In this document: piece after piece, positions 15,122 to 23,339 of the stretch
How the letters are laid out: every line of letters starts with the position of its first letter
How positions within the stretch are numbered: position 1 is the stretch's first letter
Assembly (NCBI GenBank): GCA_036558125.1
Contig: DATBGE010000143.1
Location: 9,422 to 73,421, forward strand
DNA length: 64,000 bases
Direction of reading: 5' to 3'
Source: DATBGE01 sp036558125
Lineage (GTDB): Bacteria; Gemmatimonadota; Gemmatimonadetes; Gemmatimonadales; GWC2-71-9
Position numbers and translations under genes: made by a program
The notes under the pieces: generated by a model
The model's database searches: none
Seen by the model: only the letters and a program-made list of their open reading frames with translations
What the model was told of the DNA's origin: nothing

Positions 15122-15976
15122 ATGCCGTTGCGTCTCTTCCCCGGCACTCGGTGGATTTACCAGCGCCGGCGCGTTGGTCGTCTGCCCCACCGACCCGATC
15201 CGTCCACCTGGCCCAATGATCGGCTGACCACTGCCTGGCTCGGCCACGCCACTGTACTCCTGAACCTCAACGGACGCTGGATCCTCACAGACCCCGCGCT
15301 GCGCCAACGAGTCGGCGTGCACTTCGGTCTGGGCACCGTCGGGCCTCGCCGACTCATCCCCGCCGCCCTCCGGCCGAAGGATATCCCTTCGTTGGATCTG
15401 ATGTTGATTTCCCATGCCCACATGGATCACCTCGACTACGGCACGCTGCGTTATTTGCCGAGGCGAACGCCGGTCGTCACCAGCCGCGGTAACGCCGACC
15501 TCCTGGGACGGTTTACCCGTGTCGAGGAACTGGCGTGGGGCGAGGAGGTGGAGGTCTCTGGCATTGGAGTCCGCGCGACTCCCGCCCGGCACTGGGGTGC
15601 CAGGATGATGACCGATCGCCATCGGGGCTACGGCGGATTTCTGCTGGAGTACGAAGGGATCCGCGTTGTGTTCGCGGGAGACACCGCGTACACCGATCGT
15701 TATCGCGAGATCGGCGCCGAGGCGCCGGTGGACCTCGCCATTGTGCCGATCGGCGCCTACGACCCGTGGATCGACAATCACGCGAGCCCGGAGCAGGCCT
15801 GGGCGATGACCCGCGATCTGCGGGCGCGTTACGTCATGCCGGTGCACCACTCCACGTTTCGCCTGAGCCGCGAACCCCCTGATGAGCCAATCCGCCGCTT
15901 TCTCACAGCAGCGGGACCCGAACGCAACAGGATCGTTGCCACCGAGATCGGCTCGACCTGGAGCATGCCTGGATGA
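15122..15976 (+). CDS. Metallo-beta-lactamase-fold hydrolase (UlaG / NAPE-PLD-like)
   Basis: 284 residues. The zinc-binding core is clear: TTAWLGHATVLLNLNGRWIL, ISHAHMDHLDYGTL (HxHxDH), HWGARMMTDRH, VFAGDTAYTDRY (bridging Asp) and VMPVHHSTFRL near the C-terminus. The order and the SHAHMDHLD sequence match the UlaG/NAPE-PLD branch of the superfamily, whose members hydrolyse phosphodiester or lactone bonds. Substrate specificity cannot be read from the sequence. No signal peptide is seen, so it is probably cytoplasmic. Its stop overlaps the next gene start (ATGA), which couples it to the AsmA-like protein. Confidence 0.88.
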   Translation: MPLRLFPGTRWIYQRRRVGRLPHRPDPSTWPNDRLTTAWLGHATVLLNLNGRWILTDPALRQRVGVHFGLGTVGPRRLIPAALRPKDIPSLDLMLISHAHMDHLDYGTLRYLPRRTPVVTSRGNADLLGRFTRVEELAWGEEVEVSGIGVRATPARHWGARMMTDRHRGYGGFLLEYEGIRVVFAGDTAYTDRYREIGAEAPVDLAIVPIGAYDPWIDNHASPEQAWAMTRDLRARYVMPVHHSTFRLSREPPDEPIRRFLTAAGPERNRIVATEIGSTWSMPG

Positions 15977-17769
15977 AGCTGGCGGTAAACAGGAAAGCGA
16001 TTACCTGGTCTGGAGTCGTCATCGTGCTGGTCGCGGTGCTCGCCATCAACGGCGGGGCCTGGTTGCTGGAGCGGGCGCTCATGGCTCCGGTCAACACCTA
16101 CATCCGCGATCGCACTCTCGCCTTTCTGCAGGAGAAAAGCGTCGAAGGACTGACGATCACCTTCCCCCGAGTCGATCTGAGCCTGATCCGCCGGCACCTG
16201 TTGATTCACGACCTGAGTATCCGCTACGACAACAAAGACTCCACCCGTTACGTGCGTTTTCAGGCCACGGTTCCCCGGATCGCGCTCGAGGGAGTGGACC
16301 TGGCCGACATCATCTGGCACCGGCATCTCCGACTCGACGCGGTGCGTCTTTCGAGTCCGCTACTGAGCCGGTTCAGGGAAACGGCCGATACCACGCGGAA
16401 GAAGACTCCGGCGACGGATGAGGAGCGGGTTAATCCGGACTCCCTCGCGGCCGAGATTCCGGCACTCGATACGGTGGTCTACAACCTTTTCGCGAGCTGG
16501 CTGCCCGACGATGTCCGACAGGCCCGAATCGATCTGGTGGCCGCCGAGAATGCCACGATCGTCTTCACCAGCCTCAAAGGCAGTAAGATCTCCCGCGATT
16601 CCACGGCGGGTATGTCGCTCCGAATCCGGGGGATCCAGCTCGACACGACCGAACGCCGGGTCTTCGAATCCGCCCGTCTCTCCGCCGCGTCCCTGTTCCA
16701 CCTCACGACGGGACTCCGCGACTCGCTCCGAATCGACAGCCTGCTCGTTCAGCTGGATCCCACCGACACGACCATCGAGTTCCGCTCGCTGCGCACCATC
16801 CCCGCGGACAGCGGTCACTCGCTTTACCTGAGCCGATTCAAGCGGGATCACCGGGAAGGAAGGTTCACGCTAGACAGCATCTCCTATCAGACGCTGCGCC
16901 CCGATTCGGTATTCTTCGGACGGGGGGCGACCCGGAAGACCCGGGTCCGGTTGATGATGAAGGGTCTCAAGGCCAGCGGCGTCGAAACCGGGGCCTTGCC
17001 CGCCATGAAGGCGGTGGCGCGCAAGGTGGAGATCGATTCGATGGTGATCGACGCGCTGGCCGATACTCGCGCAGAGTCTCATCCCAAAAGCCGGCGGCTC
17101 TGGCCCCAGGCGCTCGCCGAAACGAAATGGCAGGTTGCGATCGACACCGTCGTGCTCAAGAACGGATTCGTCCGGTATGGAGAGCTGAAACCCGACCGTA
17201 AGGAGCCGGCGGTCGCATGGTTTTCCAACATCTCTGCGACTATCACTGGATTGGGCAACCATCCAGAGAAAGCCGTCGTCGCCCATCCGGCAATAATGGT
17301 CGCTCAGGGAAAGTTCATGGGCCACTCTCTGCTCGAGACCCGGATGGAAGTTCCCATCGTCCCGGAACGTTTCGCAATGAAAGTGGAGGGAAAGGCAACG
17401 GAACTTCCCGCCGTGGCCCTGAACCGGTTCCTCCTCACCGCCGAAGGAGTGGAGGTGACTGGTGGGCGGTTTCACCGGGCCGAGTTCGGTTTCCACGTAG
17501 CCAACGGCAGGGCGAAGGGTAACATAACGCTGGTCTACGACAGCCTTTCCGTCGAAATGGTGGATAAGGCGACCAGGAAAAAGGGGCTGAGTCAGCAGCT
17601 CAAGACGTTCATCGCCAATGCGCTGGTCATCAGGGGAGACAACATGCCGGACGACAAAGGCCGGCTCGACCCGCAGCCGATCGACTACCGATATCGATTG
17701 GGAGAAACGTTCTGGGGCGGAATCTGGCGGGCGCTGCGGAGTGGTTTGGTGAAGACGGTGAAGAAATAA
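15973..17769 (+). CDS. AsmA/DUF748-like envelope protein, first of a tandem pair
   Basis: 598 residues: an N-terminal membrane anchor (about 11-33, WSGVVIVLVAVLAINGGAWL) followed by one long beta-rich periplasmic region with repeated short motifs (LTITFPRVDLSLIRRHLLIH, LRLDAVRLSSPLLSRF, VAIDTVVLKNGFVRYGEL). This architecture matches the AsmA/DUF748/TamB-like group, which bridge the periplasm and are thought to move lipids to the outer membrane. The C-terminus ends in TFWGGIWRALRSGLVKTVKK, the typical amphipathic tail. It is paralogous along its whole length to the next gene (17987). The ATG overlaps the stop of the upstream hydrolase. The lipid-transport role is inferred from the family. Confidence 0.82.
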   Translation: MKLAVNRKAITWSGVVIVLVAVLAINGGAWLLERALMAPVNTYIRDRTLAFLQEKSVEGLTITFPRVDLSLIRRHLLIHDLSIRYDNKDSTRYVRFQATVPRIALEGVDLADIIWHRHLRLDAVRLSSPLLSRFRETADTTRKKTPATDEERVNPDSLAAEIPALDTVVYNLFASWLPDDVRQARIDLVAAENATIVFTSLKGSKISRDSTAGMSLRIRGIQLDTTERRVFESARLSAASLFHLTTGLRDSLRIDSLLVQLDPTDTTIEFRSLRTIPADSGHSLYLSRFKRDHREGRFTLDSISYQTLRPDSVFFGRGATRKTRVRLMMKGLKASGVETGALPAMKAVARKVEIDSMVIDALADTRAESHPKSRRLWPQALAETKWQVAIDTVVLKNGFVRYGELKPDRKEPAVAWFSNISATITGLGNHPEKAVVAHPAIMVAQGKFMGHSLLETRMEVPIVPERFAMKVEGKATELPAVALNRFLLTAEGVEVTGGRFHRAEFGFHVANGRAKGNITLVYDSLSVEMVDKATRKKGLSQQLKTFIANALVIRGDNMPDDKGRLDPQPIDYRYRLGETFWGGIWRALRSGLVKTVKK

Positions 17770-17986
17770 CCCGTCTCATATCACCTTCACTTTACCTTCA
17801 CCCGTTTCGACACTTATTCCGTGAGCCGCTGAGTGCTCGCCGGAGTGCCGATCGGCGGGTCACTCAATCCACAACCAGGCTCTTCGGCCAGGGGGGTAGG
17901 GCCATGTCACGCGACTCGGTAGTCGAGCATGTCATCTCCGTGCAGCGCACCCGCAGCCGAATCAGCCAAGCGGCAATGAGGCCCCT

Positions 17987-19771
17987 ATGAGCCGGCGAGC
18001 GAAGTGGTGGCTCCTCGCGGTCGGCGTGGTCGTGGTGGTCCTCGCCGTCGCATTGTCGCTCTTGCCCAACCGATTCGAGGCTGCGCTCCGCGCTGAGGTC
18101 AACGAGTACATCCGCGAGCGCACGCTCGCGATGCTCAACGAGAAGGACGTCACGGGCCTGTCGGTCGACTTCGGCTCTCTCGACCTGAGCTTTGCCCAGC
18201 GCCACCTGATCATCAACGACATCCGCATCCGGTACGACCACCGGGACTCGACCCGGTATGTGCGATTCACCGCTCAGACCCCGCGGGTGTCGCTGCTGGG
18301 ACTGGACCTGCGGGACATCATCAAGCATCAGAGCTTTCGCCTGGACGAGGTGCGCATTGACAGTCCGGTCCTGAGTGAACTCCAGGAGAAGAGTGGGAAG
18401 AAGGCCCCTCCGGAGGTCGTCGCGGTGACGGAGGAAGATTCCATTCCCGTAGCACCGGTCGAGTTTGACACCCTCCTCTACAATGCGGTGGCCGCCTGGC
18501 TTCCCGAGGAGATTCGCCAGGCGCGGATCGATCTCATCGCAGTGAAGCACGCCAGCGTGCTGTCCGTCACCAAGCTGGGAAACTCCGTCAACAAAGATTC
18601 GCTCGGCAATTTCACGCTGGAGCTTCGCGGGCTGGCCCTCGACAGTCTCAACCGCCGGGTATTCGAGGGCGTATCGATCGACCTCCAGACGGCGCTTCAC
18701 CTTTCGCCGCGAGCGGATTCGGTCGTGGTGGACACGGTGGCTATCCGACTCGATTCCAAGGATACCGTGCTGACCGTCCGGAGGGCTCGATCGGTCCCGG
18801 CCAAGATGGAAAATTCGGCGTTGTTCGCGGAAGGCATCAAACGCTCGAACCGCGACCAGAAACTCACCCTGGATACGCTGTCATACGGCCCCAGAGCCAA
18901 CGATCAAGGCTGGTTGGCGCGCAACGGGAGGCGACGCAGCCGCATCAGGCTCAACCTGGGACATCTCGAGGTCGAGGGTTCGCTCCTCCGGCGGGCGCTG
19001 GGCGAGCGGATTGAGCTTCGTCGGATCGGAGTCGGCAGCATGACGCTCGATGTGCTGGCAGATCGCCGATTCCCACCGGGCCCGCCGAAACCGCGCACGA
19101 TGTGGTCCCAGCGGCTCGCCGCTCTGGACTGGGCGGTGCGGGTAGACACCATCGCCTTGAAGAAAGGCGTCGTACGATACGGCGAGCTCAACTCGGGGCG
19201 TCCCGAGGTGGCGTTGCTCTATTTCTCCGACATCAACGCCCTGGTCACCAAGGTCGGGAACAAGGAGGGCTTCGGTGGCAACGCGTACCCGACCGCGGTC
19301 ATCAACGCCACCGCCAAGTTGATGGGCAAGGGCGCAGTCAAAGCCCACATCGAGGTACCCCAGAGCCCCGGCACCCATGTCTCCAAAGTCTCCGGAAGCC
19401 TCGGCAAGTTCGAGCCCGAGGAACTCAACTCGATGCTGCAGTTCGCAGCCGGAGTGAAGCTCAAGCGCGGGACGATGGATACCGTCAGCTTTGATTTCGC
19501 TGTCGCGAATGGCCTGTCCGCCGGGAACTTCTCCTCGACCTTCGACAGTCTAAGCCTCGAAATCATGAATCGGGTGAGCCAGAAGAAGGGGCTCAAGGAA
19601 AAACTGATGGGGAAGGTGGCGAATGCCCTGGTCCGCAATTCCAACAAACCGGGCGAGAAGAGCTACCGGCCCCAGGTCCCGATCAAGTACGAGCTCAAGC
19701 CGCAGGACAGCTTCTGGGGAATGGTGTGGCAGTCGTTGAAGAGCGGGTTGCTGAAGATGATGAAGGACTGA
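17987..19771 (+). CDS. AsmA/DUF748-like envelope protein, second of a tandem pair
   Basis: 594 residues, a full-length paralogue of the preceding gene. Matching blocks include EYIRERTLAMLNEKDVTGLS / TYIRDRTLAFLQEKSVEGLT, DIRIRYDHRDSTRYVRF / LSIRYDNKDSTRYVRF, AAWLPEEIRQARIDLIA / ASWLPDDVRQARIDLVA, and the tail SFWGMVWQSLKSGLLKMMKD. It has one N-terminal membrane segment (7-27) and then a periplasmic beta-rich region. The two copies are well diverged, so the duplication is old and both have probably kept functions, perhaps with different lipids or partners. A 217-nt spacer between them has no gene that I can see. Convergent with glmS across element F. Confidence 0.82.
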   Translation: MSRRAKWWLLAVGVVVVVLAVALSLLPNRFEAALRAEVNEYIRERTLAMLNEKDVTGLSVDFGSLDLSFAQRHLIINDIRIRYDHRDSTRYVRFTAQTPRVSLLGLDLRDIIKHQSFRLDEVRIDSPVLSELQEKSGKKAPPEVVAVTEEDSIPVAPVEFDTLLYNAVAAWLPEEIRQARIDLIAVKHASVLSVTKLGNSVNKDSLGNFTLELRGLALDSLNRRVFEGVSIDLQTALHLSPRADSVVVDTVAIRLDSKDTVLTVRRARSVPAKMENSALFAEGIKRSNRDQKLTLDTLSYGPRANDQGWLARNGRRRSRIRLNLGHLEVEGSLLRRALGERIELRRIGVGSMTLDVLADRRFPPGPPKPRTMWSQRLAALDWAVRVDTIALKKGVVRYGELNSGRPEVALLYFSDINALVTKVGNKEGFGGNAYPTAVINATAKLMGKGAVKAHIEVPQSPGTHVSKVSGSLGKFEPEELNSMLQFAAGVKLKRGTMDTVSFDFAVANGLSAGNFSSTFDSLSLEIMNRVSQKKGLKEKLMGKVANALVRNSNKPGEKSYRPQVPIKYELKPQDSFWGMVWQSLKSGLLKMMKD

Positions 19772-19772
19772 T

Positions 19773-19892
19773 GGCTGTTAGCTGTTAGCCATTAGCTGCT
19801 AGCTGTTAGCGGTGGCAGACAACGCCATGCAAAAGCCCCAAGCTCGCATCTTGAGCTTAGGGCTTTGGTGCTAACAGCTAATAGCTACAGCC
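19773..19892. repeat. Palindromic short-tandem-repeat element F (word tgttagc), with a terminator nested in its centre
   Basis: Left arm 19773-19810 is built of heptamers ctgttag / ccattag / ctgctag. Right arm 19869-19892 (gctaacagctaatagctaca and onward) is the complement. Between them sits a 14-bp GC/AT hairpin (19832-19866). The element lies between convergent genes (AsmA-like 2 and glmS), so the whole structure is a nested bidirectional hairpin. Confidence 0.85.
19832..19866. terminator. Bidirectional intrinsic-terminator-like hairpin between AsmA-like 2 and glmS
   Basis: Arms aaagccccaagctc and gagcttagggcttt pair over 14 bp with one mismatch and a 7-nt loop (gcatctt). The A-tract on one side and T-tract on the other (aaaag ... 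cttt) suit termination in both directions between two convergent genes. Confidence 0.75.
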
Positions 19893-19897
19893 AACCT

Positions 19898-21724
19898 TCA
19901 CTCGACCGTCACGCTCTTCGCCAAATTGCGCGGCTGGTCCACGTTGCACCCGCGCCGCACCGCCACGTAATACGAGAACAGCTGCAGCGGCACGATCGCC
20001 AGGATCGGAGTCAGCAGGTCGATCGTCTCGGGGATAGTGAAAGTTGCGGTCGCGAGACGGCTGATCTGATCGTCCCCATCGTTCTTGATGGCGATGACCT
20101 GGCCGCCGCGGGCCCGGACTTCCTCGACATTGGAAATGATCTTGCCGTGGACCGCGTCACGCGGCGCGATGAACACGACCGGCATGTTCTCGTCGATCAG
20201 CGCGATGGGCCCGTGTTTCATCTCCGCCGCCGGATACCCCTCGGCATGAATGTAGGAGATTTCCTTGAGCTTGAGGGCACCCTCGAGGGCGACCGGGAAA
20301 TTGACCCCCCGTCCCAGATAGAGCGCGTTGTTGGAGCGCCAGAACCGCTCGGCGAGCGCTTCGACTTCGTCCGCCCGATCCAGGATCGTCTGCACCTGCT
20401 CCGGGAGAGCCCGCAAGGCCTGGATGATCTGGCGGCCCTGCAGGATGCTCAGGTTGCGGAGCCGGGCAAAGCGCAGGGTGATCAAAGAGAGCGCGATCAC
20501 CTGGCTGCTGAATGCCTTGGTGCTCGCGACGCCGACCTCGGGGCCGGCGTGCAGGTAGATCCCGCCGTCTACCTCGCGCGCAATGGTCGAACCCACGACG
20601 TTGACGACGCCGATGGTCCGCGCACCCCGGCGCTTGGCTTCGCGAATGGCGGCGAGGGTATCGGCAGTCTCACCCGACTGGGAGATCCCGATGACCAGGG
20701 TGTGATCGTCCACCACCGGGTTGCGGTAGCGGAATTCGGAGGCGTACTCCACTTCGACCGGAATGCGGGCCAGCTCCTCCAGCATGTACTCGCCGATCAG
20801 ACCGGCGTGCCACGAAGTCCCGCAGGCGGTGATGACGATCCGGTTGATCCGCTTGATGTCGTCGTCGGTGAGGTTGAGTCCCGAGACCCGCGACGTCCCC
20901 TCTTCCTCGAGCAGGTGGCCCCGCATGGTGTTCCGCACGGTGTCGGGCTGCTCAAAGATCTCCTTCAGCATGAAGTGGTTGAACCCGCCGCGTTCGATGG
21001 TGGCGATGTCCCACTCGATGCGGTTGACCGTCTTTTCGATTCGCGTAGCGGCCAGGTCCCGGACGTGGTAACCCTTCCGATTCAGCACCACCATCTCGCC
21101 GTCATCGAGGTAGACGACCGAGCGCGTGTGGGCCAGAATGGCGGAGGCGTCGGAGGCAACGAACCACTCGTTCTCTCCCACTCCGACGAGCAGCGGCGAT
21201 CCCTTCCGCGCGGCGACCAGAACGTCGGGCTCCTCGGAGCAGATCACCGCGATGCCGTAGGCGCCGTCCACTTCGCGCAGCGCCTGGGCCACGGCTTCCT
21301 CGATATTGCCGTTGTAGCACTCACCAACGAGGTGGGCGAGCACCTCGGTATCGGTTTCGGACTTGAAGGTGTGACCACGCTGCTCGAGCGCTCGGCGGAT
21401 GGCGCCTGAGTTCTCGATGATCCCGTTATGGATCAGCGCGATGCGGCCGGTCTGGTCGGTGTGAGGATGCGCGTTCGGCGTGGTCGGGGCGCCATGCGTG
21501 GCCCACCGGGTGTGCCCGATCCCGAGGCTACCCTTCGGCATGGACCCTTCAAGCTGCTTCTCGAGTGCGGAAAGTTTCCCGGCCTGCTTCATCACCGTCA
21601 GGCCGGCACCGTTCACCACCGCGATCCCTGAAGAGTCGTACCCGCGGTACTCCAGCCGTCTCAGCCCCTCCAGCAACAGGCCCGCAGCCTGGCGGGGGCC
21701 CACATATCCCACTATGCCACACAT
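19898..21724 (-). CDS. glmS: GlmS, glutamine-fructose-6-phosphate aminotransferase (isomerizing)
   Basis: Makes glucosamine-6-phosphate from fructose-6-phosphate and glutamine, the entry to UDP-GlcNAc for peptidoglycan and LPS. 608 residues, usual length. The start is the ATG at 21724, so that Cys2 (MCGIVGYVG) becomes the N-terminal nucleophile; a start 36 nt further upstream would bury it and is rejected. The glutaminase domain (1-240) shows GIGHTRWATHG, HNGIIENS and SDTEVLAHL-like sequence. Two SIS domains follow (AGLIGEYMLEELARIPVEVE, GISQSGETADTLAAIREAKR, STKAFSSQV), and the C-terminus reads LAKSVTVE. It lies 14 nt downstream of glmM in the same direction, so the two consecutive UDP-GlcNAc enzymes are cotranscribed. 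No glmS ribozyme is apparent. Confidence 0.96.
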   Translation of the reverse strand: MCGIVGYVGPRQAAGLLLEGLRRLEYRGYDSSGIAVVNGAGLTVMKQAGKLSALEKQLEGSMPKGSLGIGHTRWATHGAPTTPNAHPHTDQTGRIALIHNGIIENSGAIRRALEQRGHTFKSETDTEVLAHLVGECYNGNIEEAVAQALREVDGAYGIAVICSEEPDVLVAARKGSPLLVGVGENEWFVASDASAILAHTRSVVYLDDGEMVVLNRKGYHVRDLAATRIEKTVNRIEWDIATIERGGFNHFMLKEIFEQPDTVRNTMRGHLLEEEGTSRVSGLNLTDDDIKRINRIVITACGTSWHAGLIGEYMLEELARIPVEVEYASEFRYRNPVVDDHTLVIGISQSGETADTLAAIREAKRRGARTIGVVNVVGSTIAREVDGGIYLHAGPEVGVASTKAFSSQVIALSLITLRFARLRNLSILQGRQIIQALRALPEQVQTILDRADEVEALAERFWRSNNALYLGRGVNFPVALEGALKLKEISYIHAEGYPAAEMKHGPIALIDENMPVVFIAPRDAVHGKIISNVEEVRARGGQVIAIKNDGDDQISRLATATFTIPETIDLLTPILAIVPLQLFSYYVAVRRGCNVDQPRNLAKSVTVE

Positions 21725-21738
21725 GCTGAGGAGCCTCG

Positions 21739-23142
21739 CTAAGCCATGAGTTCGCGGCAAGCCGATATTAGTTCTTCGGCTGCTTCGGCAGTTGGCGCTT
21801 CGGCGATGAACCGCACGATCGGCTCAGTTCCCGAAGGCCGAATGTGTACCCATCGGTCCTTCCACGCGAGCCTCAGTCCATCGCGAGTATCCGCCGCCGC
21901 ATCGCTGAATCGCGCGGTCAGCTTCGCGTACACGGGAGCCAAGTCCTTGCCCCGCTGTCCCTTAGCCTTGACTATCCGGTATTGAGGCTGGCCGGCGACC
22001 AACCGGGAAACAGCCTGGCCGGAGCGGGCGAGGAGGTGCAAAATTAGCGCCACACCCACTGGTGCGTCACGTCCAATATGAAGAGAGGGGAGGATCACAC
22101 CTCCGTTCCCTTCACCCCCGATTACAGCGCCCTCGTCCCGAATGGCCCGAGCGACGTTCGCCTCACCCACTGGAGCGCGGACGAAACGGGCACCACACAT
22201 CCGGGCGGCATCCTCGACCACGAGACTCGTGGAGAGGTTGGCGACGACGACCGGCGGCTCGGCGGCGGAGCCTGTCCCGAGCGGAGCGAGGGAGCGGCTC
22301 GGCGCGTCGCCAGACCCGTTCAGAACCGAGCGGACGGCGAACGCCAGCGTATAGTCTTCGCCGATCGGCCGCCCGGTTTCGTCCACCAGCGCCAACCGGT
22401 CCACGTCGGGATCCACTGCCAGACCGATCACCGCGCCACTCTCGCGGACCAGCCGTGAAAGCTCGCCCAGGTTTTCGGGGAGCGGCTCGGGTGCCCGGGG
22501 GAACTTGCCGTCGGTCTCCAGATTGATTCCGGAGACTCGACATCCCAGCCGTTCCAGCAACTGGGGAATCGTGGTTCCACCGGCGCCGCGAACACAATCG
22601 AGGGCCACGGTGAACTTCTTCGCCCGGATCGCCTCGACGTCGAGACCGGGAAGCGAGAAGACCTGGTCGAGATGCCGCTTGATGGCATCACGGTCTTCCC
22701 GGTATTGACCTACTCCCTCCCATCCGGTTCGAGCCGGTCCCTGTTCGGCGAGGGCGCGGACCGCGTTGCCGTCGGCGCCGTCGAGAAATATCCCATCGGG
22801 ACCGACGAACTTGAGAGCATTCCACTCGATCGGGTTGTGGCTCGCGGTGAGAATGAGCCCGGCCCCGGCGTGGTGATGCTCGACCGCCAGCTGCACAGTC
22901 GGCGTGGGCACGACTCCGACATCGATGACCTCGACGCCCACCGACATGAGGCCCGCGGTGGCGGCTCGCGCGAACATCGGCCCGCTGGTGCGCGCATCGC
23001 GTCCCAGCACGACGACCGGCTTGCCGTTTTGCCGAGCCCAGGCGCCGAGCGCCGCGGCATGACGAGCCACCAGTTCGGGCGTCAGGTCCTTGCCGACAAT
23101 GCCACGCATGCCGGAAACGCTGATCATCAATGTGTCGGACAT
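21739..23142 (-). CDS. glmM: GlmM, phosphoglucosamine mutase
   Basis: Isomerises glucosamine-6-phosphate to glucosamine-1-phosphate, the step after GlmS. 467 residues from the ATG at 23142 (MSDTLMISVSGMRGIVGKDL). Catalytic serine S101 lies in LILTASHNPIEWN, the metal-binding loop is DPDVDR (244-249), the sugar-binding loop is GGEGNGGVI, and the phosphate-binding loop is RPSGTEPIVRF near the C-terminus. Residues about 276-297 (GSGDAPSRSLAPLGTGSAAE) are an extra Ser/Pro/Ala stretch between AVRSVLN and PVVVANLSTS. They are encoded by a palindromic element (see 22271-22293) and are missing in typical GlmM. The frame is open for another 189 nt upstream but would encode Pro/Arg repeats from element G, so that start is rejected. 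Confidence 0.95.
   Translation of the reverse strand: MSDTLMISVSGMRGIVGKDLTPELVARHAAALGAWARQNGKPVVVLGRDARTSGPMFARAATAGLMSVGVEVIDVGVVPTPTVQLAVEHHHAGAGLILTASHNPIEWNALKFVGPDGIFLDGADGNAVRALAEQGPARTGWEGVGQYREDRDAIKRHLDQVFSLPGLDVEAIRAKKFTVALDCVRGAGGTTIPQLLERLGCRVSGINLETDGKFPRAPEPLPENLGELSRLVRESGAVIGLAVDPDVDRLALVDETGRPIGEDYTLAFAVRSVLNGSGDAPSRSLAPLGTGSAAEPPVVVANLSTSLVVEDAARMCGARFVRAPVGEANVARAIRDEGAVIGGEGNGGVILPSLHIGRDAPVGVALILHLLARSGQAVSRLVAGQPQYRIVKAKGQRGKDLAPVYAKLTARFSDAAADTRDGLRLAWKDRWVHIRPSGTEPIVRFIAEAPTAEAAEELISACRELMA
22271..22293. repeat. Palindromic REP-like element inserted in frame in glmM
   Basis: The core cctgtcccgagcggagcgag (then gga) sits inside a larger GC-rich palindromic stretch (about 22253-22305). 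It resembles repeats of the form cctgtcctgagc...gaaggg seen scattered through many environmental bacterial genomes (from memory, not searched). It encodes about 20 extra residues within the third domain region of GlmM without breaking the frame. Confidence 0.55.
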
Positions 23143-23339
23143 GGGCGGAAAGGTAGGCGGTATGGCGGGAAGGCGGGATGGCGGTCGGGGCGGTCGAGGC
23201 GGTCGGGGCGGACAGGGCGGACAGGGCGGTCGGGCGGGAAGGCGGAACCGGCGTTCGGGACGAACAGGGCGGACGAGTCGGGCGGGGCTGTAGTCCCTCT
23301 CTACCGCCTTCCCGGCTTTCCGCCCTCCCATCTACCTAC
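23143..23339. repeat. Palindromic GC-rich tandem-repeat element G (9-nt period)
   Basis: The outer arms (gggcggaaaggtaggcggta, 23143 on; and ttcccggctttccgccctcc, about 23310-23329) are complementary. The centre (about 23172-23245) is a direct array of ggtcggggc, ggtcgaggc, ggacagggc-type units with a 9-nt period. It occupies the spacer between the receiver-HD-GYP gene and glmM and reaches the former's stop codon. On the minus strand it would encode Pro/Arg runs if read through. Confidence 0.75.

Noticed and set aside
19865..21409. 514-codon plus-strand open frame over glmS
   Set aside because: Antisense shadow of glmS and crosses repeat element F.
21725..21760. Longer start for glmS
   Set aside because: It would bury the catalytic N-terminal Cys2 of the glutaminase domain.
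23143..23331. Proline/arginine-rich N-terminal extension of GlmM
   Set aside because: Encoded by tandem repeat element G; the conserved N-terminus begins at the ATG at 23142.
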